NCBI GenBank assembly: GCA_002408345.1
Contig: DHRX01000145.1
Location: 7,238-12,275, forward strand
Origin: Firmicutes bacterium UBA5301
GTDB taxonomy: Bacteria; Bacillota; UBA5301
Direction of reading: 5' to 3'
Length of the DNA: 5,038 nucleotides
The notes under the pieces are model-generated. The model saw only the letters and a program-made list of their open reading frames with translations, ran no database searches and was not told the origin of the DNA. Each line of letters opens with the position of its first letter. The stretch's first letter is position 1. This document shows, piece by piece, positions 1 to 5,038 of this stretch. Position numbers and translations under genes: made by a program.

Positions 1-578
1 CCTTTACCCATTTGCCGGGCAAAATTAATAGCCTCTAGCATTTCTGCAGCGGTACCGTCCATTATACCTAACCCTGCCTGGTTTAGCAGGGGATGAATAA
101 CATCAATTTCAGCGGTAGCAGCAGCAGCGCGAACACCGGCTATATAGTGGGTTGAGAGGCCAATTGCGCCTACCAAACCTTCCTCTTTAGCTCGAACCAA
201 CCGTTCTAACGCTGCGTGATGGCCCCGTAAAGTATGAGCGGATTCCTGCTCATGCAGCAAAAAAAGAGAAATTTGCTCTAATCCCAATTCATTTAAGGCC
301 TGGAATAAACTCTGCTCCATAGCATTAGCGGTGTAAGCGTAGGACTTAGAGGCCACATGTACTTGCTGCGGATAGCCTTTAAGTGCAGCGCGAATATAGG
401 GGTAGGTCTGGTAGATTTCGGCGGTATCAATAAAATTAACGCCTAACTCCAGTGCAATCCGAATTACTTTTGCCCCTTCTGCCACCGGTAAGTTAGCCTG
501 TAGAGGCCCTAACCCTAAACTACCAAAGCAAAGCCTGGATACAATCATTCCAGTCTTGCCTAACTCCCTATAATCCAT
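1..578 (-). CDS. Aldo/keto reductase, N-terminal part (gene runs off the left edge)
   Basis: NAD(P)H-dependent oxidoreductase of the aldo/keto reductase superfamily, a cytoplasmic TIM-barrel enzyme that reduces carbonyl groups; the substrate cannot be told from the sequence. I translated 192 complete codons. The N-terminus MDYRELGKTGMIVSRLCFGS is the classic family opening. The catalytic tetrad is complete: Asp51 and Tyr56 in FIDTAEIY, Lys78 in VASKS, His109 in LLHEQES. The motif GLVGAIGLSTH (134-144) is the usual mid-barrel strand. The fragment breaks off at MGKG, just before the expected cofactor-binding part; relatives are usually over 300 aa, so roughly a third or more is missing. The ATG at 578-576 is secure because an in-frame TAA lies two codons upstream (584-582). 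The gene overlaps the end of the upstream gene by 11 bp with no strong Shine-Dalgarno, which suggests translational coupling. The PLLNQAGLGIMDG segment (163-175) resembles a clostridial subgroup that, as I recall, can carry a C-terminal 4Fe-4S region; that part is outside the window. Confidence 0.93.
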   Translation of the reverse strand, partial: MDYRELGKTGMIVSRLCFGSLGLGPLQANLPVAEGAKVIRIALELGVNFIDTAEIYQTYPYIRAALKGYPQQVHVASKSYAYTANAMEQSLFQALNELGLEQISLFLLHEQESAHTLRGHHAALERLVRAKEEGLVGAIGLSTHYIAGVRAAAATAEIDVIHPLLNQAGLGIMDGTAAEMLEAINFARQMGK

Positions 579-1995
579 TAGTTAATACCGTCTCAGGCTC
601 CGTGGTAACTTGTAGTAAAATTAAACTTTTACGGGATGGTAGCCGGGCAGCGTCCCCAGCAATCCGGACATCTTTGACCCCTTGAACCGACCGCAGCTCA
701 GCTACAGCTTCTTGGGTAGAGCGGCCGACAACTTTATTAACTAAATCAGCCTCGGAAAAAACCGGGGTAACTACAGCCTGAACCTGGCAAACCACTAACC
801 CATCAGATTCTTGAGCAAACTCAACAATCTCAGGATTACTGTACAGTTTCTTGCCGTTTTTGTCCACTTCTTCCTTGACTAAACTCGCTAACCGGTTCTG
901 TAAAAAAGACATAGAAAGTGCTTGCCCAGAGGCTTGAACTACAGCTGTACCTCGAAGTATCCCTGCCTCTTGACCGGGCGTCTGGCTAAAATTCAGCTCC
1001 ACAAAATCCCAAGCTAAATTAGGCTCTAGCAACTGGTAGTCGGAACCAGCGACAAGTTGTAATTGTTCAAAAACTTGCCCTGCTACCTGTTCTTCCAAGC
1101 GTTCCCGCAAACTAGTCAAATCAGCCTCGCTAACTACAGGTAAACTTTGGTCATCACCACCAAAGGTCGGTTCTGGATTAGTTACCTTTAGTGATGCCAA
1201 ACCCTCAATTTGTGTGATTCGTCCTGCAACAACGTTGCCGGCCTTGCCTTTTTCCACAGCTTGAACCTTCACTTCAGCCTGTCCGGCTTTTAACCCTACC
1301 GGGATCTCATAAAAATACTCTGTTTTCCGAGCTGGAACTTTAACTGTTTCCAGAGTAGTAAAACGGGTGCCACCACTAGTGGTTACTATTGTTCCTTTCG
1401 GAACTTGAATTGTCTGAGCTGAATCATTAATTAATACTACGCTACCCTGGGCGGCGGTCACCCCACGGATGTTCCGACCGCTAGACGGTAATTCCTCAAC
1501 TATAGTAAATTCAGTAGTTACCGGCACCGTCTCCAAATCAGCAACATTAAACTGGAATCTAACGGCATACCGTTCTTTTTCGGGAACTAAAATTATTTTA
1601 GTTGGTTCCGGCGCATACAGGACAAAGAAACCGGCCACAGCTATTAGGGCCGGAATCCAAAACAAATGACGTAATCGTGGACGGAACCGAGGTAATTTCT
1701 CCTCAGAATCCACCGTTGCTACCGGTTCTTCTACCAGCGGTTTATATTCATCTAAACCTTGAGCTGTTAAAAACTGAGCAACTTCTGATAATGCTGTCTG
1801 ATAATAAAGTTGTTTGCCGGTCCGCTCCGCGTAAAACTTTAGTAAGCGGACATTGGCTTCAGAATGTAAAATATCGACCGGTTCCTTAACCTCCAAAACC
1901 ACAACATCACTTGCTACAGCATTAATCTTTCTAACTAGATGATTAACTTTATCATTATTAGTTACGGTGAGAACTGTTATTTTTTCTAGGGCCAT
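568..1995 (-). CDS. Single-pass membrane protein with baseplate-J-like extracytoplasmic domain
   Basis: 475-aa protein of unknown cellular role. Residues 1-82 form a small alpha/beta-looking cytoplasmic domain (strands ITVLTV and VVVLEV, then DILHSEANVRLLKFYAERTG). Similar segments precede a membrane anchor in other bacterial baseplate-J-like proteins I recall. Residues 83-102 are an acidic linker, 103-110 a basic patch (RFRPRLRH), and 111-127 one hydrophobic membrane segment. The positive-inside rule therefore puts the N-terminus in the cytoplasm and residues 128-475 outside. The outer part has baseplate J/gp47-like signatures: VPKGTIVTTSGGTRFTTLET (198-217), GKAGNVVAGRITQIEG (250-265) and VTNPEPTFGGDDQ (271-283), followed by a helical stretch at 289-316. 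The C-terminal VVGRSTQEAVAELRSVQGVKDVRI region (422-444) looks like a small alpha/beta fold. There is no signal-peptide cleavage site. GGAGG lies 10 nt upstream of the ATG, and the gap after alaS is 17 bp. There are no phage genes around it, so a phage tail role is unlikely. The family call is good; the function is unknown. Confidence 0.88.
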   Translation of the reverse strand: MALEKITVLTVTNNDKVNHLVRKINAVASDVVVLEVKEPVDILHSEANVRLLKFYAERTGKQLYYQTALSEVAQFLTAQGLDEYKPLVEEPVATVDSEEKLPRFRPRLRHLFWIPALIAVAGFFVLYAPEPTKIILVPEKERYAVRFQFNVADLETVPVTTEFTIVEELPSSGRNIRGVTAAQGSVVLINDSAQTIQVPKGTIVTTSGGTRFTTLETVKVPARKTEYFYEIPVGLKAGQAEVKVQAVEKGKAGNVVAGRITQIEGLASLKVTNPEPTFGGDDQSLPVVSEADLTSLRERLEEQVAGQVFEQLQLVAGSDYQLLEPNLAWDFVELNFSQTPGQEAGILRGTAVVQASGQALSMSFLQNRLASLVKEEVDKNGKKLYSNPEIVEFAQESDGLVVCQVQAVVTPVFSEADLVNKVVGRSTQEAVAELRSVQGVKDVRIAGDAARLPSRKSLILLQVTTEPETVLTNGL

Positions 1996-2005
1996 TTGGG
2001 TACCG

Positions 2006-2010
2006 CCTCC
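2006..2010 (-). promoter_or_regulatory. Shine-Dalgarno site of the baseplate-J-like gene
   Basis: AAAAGGAGG starts inside the alaS stop codon, since the TAA at 2015-2013 supplies its first A residues. GGAGG is followed by a 10-nt spacer before the ATG at 1995. The site confirms the 1995 start and allows a ribosome finishing alaS to re-initiate directly. No promoter is visible between the two genes. Confidence 0.85.
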
Positions 2011-2012
2011 TT

Positions 2013-4655
2013 TTAAGAAAGCTGATTGGCTAATACCTCCAAGGCTTTTTTTAGAGCCTCACTAAGTTTCGATGGATCCTTACCACCGGCTTGGGCCATC
2101 TCGGGCCTGCCGCCACCACCACCTCCGACAGTTTTGGCTAACGCACCTACTAAATTGCCGGCATGAACGCCCTTAGCTACTACATCTGGAGTTGCTCCAG
2201 CAACTAGAGTCACCTTACCATCGGCAGCACTACCCAAAACAACGATCCCACTACCTAACTTAGCGCGGAATTCGTCAACTAAGTTACGCAACGCTGAAAC
2301 CTCCATGTCATCAAAGCGCTGCACCAGTAATTTTACCCCATTAACTTCTTTAACTACATCTTCAGCCTCTGTCAATTGGGCTTTAGCTAATTTTTGTTTG
2401 AGGTTGACCAATTCCTTTTCTGCTTCTTTTAACTCTTGAAGAATTCGCAGTACTTTATCTGGTACCTGCTCTGGGTTAACTTTTAATTCCAAAGCAGTGT
2501 CTTCAACTATTTGGTTACGTTGATTTAGCCAAACCAACGCCCGCTTACCGGTAATGGCCTCAATACGACGGATCCCTGCCGCAACTCCACCTTCACTAAG
2601 AATCTTAAAGAGACCGATATTGCCGGTTTGAGTAACGTGAGTACCACCACAAAGTTCAGCCGAGTAAGCTCCGATCTCAACTACCCGAACTTGGTCACCA
2701 TACTTCTCATCGAATAAGGCCATGGCTCCTTTGTTAACCGCTTCTTCAAATGAATAGAGAGCGGTTTCCACCGGAATGTTGGCTAAGATCTGCTTATTTA
2801 CCAAGTCTTCAACCTGCTGCAATTCCTCTTTTGATAAGGGTGCAAAATGTTGAAAGTCAAAGCGTAAGTGGGTCGGTGCAACTAAAGAGCCAGCTTGAGT
2901 AGCGTGGTCACCTAACACCGTACGCAAGGCCTTATGCAACAAGTGGGTTGCGGTATGATTACCGGCGGTAGCCAACCGAACATCCTGTTCAATCTCAGCT
3001 TGAACCAATTCTCCTTGTTTTAAACAACCATGGGCTACTTGGCCCGTATGGACAATCAGATTACCGATTTTAGTAACTTCATCAACGACAAATTGGCCAT
3101 TGGTTCCGCTGATTACACCGGTATCGGCAACCTGTCCACCGCCTTGGCCATAGAAGGGGGTAACATCTAAAACAACCTCACCCTCCTGACCTGCGTTCAA
3201 AGTTGATACTAACTGATCTTCCTGGATTATAGCCAAAACTGTAGCCGGGACAGAAAATTGCTCATAACCTACAAAACTACTATGTAACCCTTGTTCCTTA
3301 GCCAACTCGGTGTAGAACTCATCTTTTAGGGCCACATAACCGTTTTCAGTTCTCGCTGACCGTGCTCGCTGCCGTTGGGCCTCCATAGCCTGTTGAAAAC
3401 CAGCTTCATCAACGGTAATTTCTACTTCCCCAGCGATTTCCTTAGTTAGCTCTAAAGGGAAACCATAAGTATCGTAAAGGCGGAAAGCCTCGGAACCAGA
3501 TAAACAGGTCTCCCCTTGTTGCTCCAGGCTAGCTAGTAGCTTCTCCAAAAGTTCCACACCCTGATCCAGGGTCTGCCGAAAACGCTCCTCTTCTTGAGCA
3601 ATTATGCGTAGAATATAGTCCTGGCGTTCGAGTAAATCAGGATAAGCCGGGCTCATCTGCTCAATGACAGCCTCTACTACTTCTACTAAGAAAGCCTGTT
3701 TAATTTGTAACAACCGGCCATGCCTTACAGCCCGGCGCAGTAGGCGTCTTAGTACATAGCCTCGTCCCTCGTTACTAGGCACGATGCCATCTTTGACCAT
3801 AAAGGTAATACCTCGAACATGGTCGGTAACCACTCGTAAAGAAATGTCTTTCTGCTGATCGATTCCGTACTTGGTATTCGCTAAGTGGGCTACTTTATCT
3901 AAAATAGGTTTGACTAAATCAGTCTCAAAAATATTGTTAACCCCTTGTATCAAAACAGCAGCCCGTTCTAAGCCCATTCCCGTATCGATATTCTTGTTTT
4001 CTAATTCATGATAGTTACCGGCTTCATCCTTCCGAAATTGAATAAAGACTAGGTTCCAGATTTCTAAAAAACGATCGCAATCACAACCGGGAGCACAATC
4101 AGGACGCTCACAACCATACTCTTGGCCTCGATCCAAATGAATTTCTGAACAAGGCCCACAGGGACCTACCCCAATTTCCCAAAAGTTATCTTTTTTCCCT
4201 AAGCGAACAATACGCTCTTGAGGCACCCCTACTTGGTCACGCCAGATCGCTTCGGCTTCATCGTCATTTTCGTAAATACTAACCCAGAGCTTCTCCGGGG
4301 GCAGACCAAAAACAGTAGTAACAAACTCCCAAGCCCAACTAATAGCCTCTTCTTTGAAGTAATCTCCAAAAGAGAAGTTTCCAAGCATTTCAAAGAAAGT
4401 TCCGTGCCGATCTGTATATCCTACCCGTTCAATATCTGGAGTACGAATACACGGTTGGCACGTAGTTATCCTAGTACGTGGCGGTTTCTCTTGCCCTAAA
4501 AAATAGGGTTTAAAGGGCACCATGCCTGCTCCGGTTAAAAGCAGGGTCGGATCGTTTTTGGGAACTAACGAGGCGCCCGGCAACCGAAGATGACCTTTAC
4601 TTTCAAAAAATGCTAAAAACTGTTCACGAATTTCGTTGCCTGATAGCCTGTTCAT
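2013..4655 (-). CDS. alaS: Alanine--tRNA ligase (AlaRS), complete
   Basis: Cytoplasmic class II synthetase that activates Ala with ATP, charges tRNA(Ala) and hydrolyses mischarged Ser- and Gly-tRNA(Ala). At 880 aa it matches the normal bacterial length (E. coli about 875). The catalytic domain is about 1-245: class II motif 1 region TRITTCQPCIRTPDIERVG (61-79), motif 2 FFEMLGNFSFGDYF (87-100) and motif 3 GMGLERAA (226-233). A cysteine-rich insert (Cys166, 169, 182, 187, 191, 193) is typical of clostridial AlaRS and probably binds metal. The tRNA-recognition region is about 246-455, with the basic RGYVLRRLLRRAVRHGR stretch at 298-314. The editing domain is about 456-700 with all four zinc ligands: His567 and His571 in NHTATHLLH, Cys669 and His673 in CGGTH. 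A coiled coil (about 735-762) leads into the C-Ala/DHHA1 domain, which ends with a six-glycine run (844-849). The start is fixed by GGAGG 5 nt upstream. It is probably the first gene of a transcript shared with the two genes downstream. No damage is seen. Confidence 0.99.
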   Translation of the reverse strand: MNRLSGNEIREQFLAFFESKGHLRLPGASLVPKNDPTLLLTGAGMVPFKPYFLGQEKPPRTRITTCQPCIRTPDIERVGYTDRHGTFFEMLGNFSFGDYFKEEAISWAWEFVTTVFGLPPEKLWVSIYENDDEAEAIWRDQVGVPQERIVRLGKKDNFWEIGVGPCGPCSEIHLDRGQEYGCERPDCAPGCDCDRFLEIWNLVFIQFRKDEAGNYHELENKNIDTGMGLERAAVLIQGVNNIFETDLVKPILDKVAHLANTKYGIDQQKDISLRVVTDHVRGITFMVKDGIVPSNEGRGYVLRRLLRRAVRHGRLLQIKQAFLVEVVEAVIEQMSPAYPDLLERQDYILRIIAQEEERFRQTLDQGVELLEKLLASLEQQGETCLSGSEAFRLYDTYGFPLELTKEIAGEVEITVDEAGFQQAMEAQRQRARSARTENGYVALKDEFYTELAKEQGLHSSFVGYEQFSVPATVLAIIQEDQLVSTLNAGQEGEVVLDVTPFYGQGGGQVADTGVISGTNGQFVVDEVTKIGNLIVHTGQVAHGCLKQGELVQAEIEQDVRLATAGNHTATHLLHKALRTVLGDHATQAGSLVAPTHLRFDFQHFAPLSKEELQQVEDLVNKQILANIPVETALYSFEEAVNKGAMALFDEKYGDQVRVVEIGAYSAELCGGTHVTQTGNIGLFKILSEGGVAAGIRRIEAITGKRALVWLNQRNQIVEDTALELKVNPEQVPDKVLRILQELKEAEKELVNLKQKLAKAQLTEAEDVVKEVNGVKLLVQRFDDMEVSALRNLVDEFRAKLGSGIVVLGSAADGKVTLVAGATPDVVAKGVHAGNLVGALAKTVGGGGGGRPEMAQAGGKDPSKLSEALKKALEVLANQLS

Positions 4656-4679
4656 ATATACCTCCAGGACAAATATATG
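4653..4679 (-). promoter_or_regulatory. AU-rich hairpin enclosing the alaS ribosome binding site and start codon
   Basis: In the alaS mRNA, CATATAT (4679-4673) is a perfect reverse complement of ATATATG (4659-4653), whose last three bases are the alaS start codon. The 13-nt loop between them carries GGAGG. The 7-bp stem has six A-U pairs and one C-G pair, so it is marginal in stability. It could make start-codon access depend on temperature or on ribosome binding, or it may be a chance result of AT-rich leader sequence. Confidence 0.3.
4661..4665 (-). promoter_or_regulatory. Shine-Dalgarno site of alaS
   Basis: GGAGG with a 5-nt spacer (TATAT) before the ATG at 4655. The spacing is on the short side of normal but works for Gram-positive ribosomes. 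It fixes the alaS start. No other in-frame start nearby has a comparable site. Confidence 0.85.
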
Positions 4680-4681
4680 GT

Positions 4682-4724
4682 AAAAAAGCCTTAAACTTAA
4701 TGATACCGTTCTGTACCTAGGCTT
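4682..4724 (-). terminator. Possible terminator of the upstream permease gene, overlapping the alaS promoter
   Basis: Reading on the minus strand, AAGCCT (4724-4719) can pair with AGGCTT (4691-4686), which runs straight into four more T residues (4685-4682). Inside the loop a second short stem is possible: GGTAC (4717-4713) with GTATC (4707-4703), including one G-U pair. The outer stem has only 6 bp and the intervening sequence is 27 nt, so this is weak compared with a standard intrinsic terminator. It lies 21 bp past the permease stop codon, the right place to end that transcript. Confidence 0.3.
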
Positions 4725-4729
4725 GTCAA
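4700..4729 (-). promoter_or_regulatory. Sigma-A type promoter for alaS
   Basis: A perfect -35 box TTGACA (4729-4724), an 18-bp spacer, and a -10 box TATCAT (4705-4700) that matches TATAAT at five of six bases. A start site about seven bases further on, near 4693, would give a leader of roughly 38 nt before the alaS ATG. An 8-bp palindrome CTATATAG (4738-4731) sits one base upstream of the -35 box and could be an operator or simply an AT-rich upstream element. The leader is too short for a T-box or other large riboswitch. Confidence 0.65.
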
Positions 4730-4744
4730 TCTATATAGTTCACT

Positions 4745-5038
4745 CTACTTTATCGGCGCATATTTTGAACGGCAATATAAAAATAATACTTTAATAATAG
4801 CCGCGATAGGAACTGCAATTAGTGTACCTATGATGCCAAAAAGCGCTCCACCACTAAGAACAGCAAAAATTACGATTATCGGGTGGAGTCCTACCCGCTC
4901 CTCTAGTATTAAAGGGGCTAAAATCACCGCTTCAAACTGGTTAACTACAACAAATAATAATAGCACATAAAGTATGTGGGTAGCTGAAATCGTTGCAGCG
5001 GCCAAGACCGCTGGCAGGGCTCCAACTACCGGCCCAAA
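4745..5038 (-). CDS. AI-2E family transporter, C-terminal part (gene runs off the right edge)
   Basis: The last 97 codons and TAG stop of a polytopic membrane permease of the AI-2E/UPF0118 family (PF01594), whose members are usually about 340-370 aa; roughly three quarters of the gene is outside the window. The frame is open to the right edge and reads FGPVVGALPAVL at its start, the family's conserved G-P-xx-G-xx-P segment. It continues with VVVNQFEAVILAPLI (30-44), GLHPIIVI (50-57) and the glycine-rich LSGGALFGIIGTLIAVPIAA (61-80), all characteristic of the C-terminal half. About three hydrophobic segments are seen (roughly 7-31, 53-70, 72-88), with a short basic tail. A TTG at 5005 should not be taken as a start, because conserved sequence continues upstream of it. 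Family members have been linked to autoinducer-2 export or Na+/H+ exchange, so the substrate is open. The Bacillus subtilis homologue next to alaS is, as I recall, yrrI. Confidence 0.92.
   Translation of the reverse strand, partial: FGPVVGALPAVLAAATISATHILYVLLLFVVVNQFEAVILAPLILEERVGLHPIIVIFAVLSGGALFGIIGTLIAVPIAAIIKVLFLYCRSKYAPIK

Noticed and set aside
117..128. Four tandem GCT codons in the reductase gene
   Set aside because: A short alanine run in a helix; too short to be a meaningful repeat.
1469..1669. 66-codon open frame on the plus strand
   Set aside because: It lies wholly antisense inside the membrane-protein gene, has no ribosome binding site, and has no family signature. It is a shadow of the real gene.
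1602..1889. 95-codon open frame on the plus strand
   Set aside because: It is antisense to the same gene, with low-complexity leucine/proline content and no motif. It is a shadow frame.
568..1995. Phage tail or contractile-injection module suggested by the baseplate-J-like domain
   Set aside because: There are no tail, sheath, spike or lysis genes on either side. The protein has a membrane helix and sits in an operon with alaS, so a cellular envelope role is more likely.
2108..2127. Run of near-identical GGN codons (plus-strand GCCGCCACCACC-type repeat)
   Set aside because: It encodes the conserved glycine run near the AlaRS C-terminus and is common in the family, so it is not an independent repeat element.
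4218..4499. 93-codon open frame on the plus strand
   Set aside because: It is antisense to the highly conserved catalytic domain of alaS, with no start signal and no recognisable domain.
480..4535. Frequent ACCGG/CCGGT strings scattered over the window
   Set aside because: They fall in coding sequence in various frames and can be explained by codon-pair preference. Spacing is irregular, and I could not test enrichment without a background count.
4745..5005. An 86-aa gene starting at the TTG at 5005
   Set aside because: The same frame stays open to the window edge and encodes the conserved FGPVVGALPAVL segment, so this is the tail of a longer permease, not a small gene.

Overview
The window looks like chromosomal housekeeping DNA from a low-to-moderate GC Gram-positive bacterium, most likely a member of the Clostridia (Peptococcaceae/Moorella-like or a related uncultured lineage). 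This is inferred from the clostridial-type AlaRS with its cysteine-rich insert, the strong GGAGG Shine-Dalgarno sites, a clean sigma-A type promoter, and an AI-2E family permease next to alaS, an arrangement I recall from Bacillus (yrrI-alaS). No species is claimed.

Everything real is on the minus strand, so the genes read right to left. From the right edge: (1) the C-terminal 97 residues of an AI-2E family (PF01594) membrane permease, ending at 4745; (2) an 89-bp intergenic region (4656-4744) holding a palindrome, a TTGACA-N18-TATCAT promoter, a terminator-like stem followed by T residues, and an AU-rich hairpin that takes in the alaS start codon; (3) complete alaS (2013-4655, 880 aa); (4) a 475-aa single-pass membrane protein with a baseplate-J-like extracytoplasmic region (568-1995); (5) the first 192 complete codons of an aldo/keto reductase (1-578), which runs off the left edge.

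The last three genes form a tight set: 17 bp between alaS and the baseplate-J-like gene, then an 11-bp overlap into the reductase. They are probably one transcript from the promoter in front of alaS. AlaRS makes and proofreads Ala-tRNA(Ala). The other two genes have no obvious biochemical link to it. They appear to ride on the alaS transcript, in a position where other Firmicutes carry ireB-yqgF(ruvX).

No RNA gene, mobile element, CRISPR array or attachment site is visible, and no gene-free stretch exceeds 300 bases. The least ordinary parts are the membrane-anchored baseplate-J-like protein and the compact regulatory region in front of alaS. I see no clear evidence of a new defence or mobile system.
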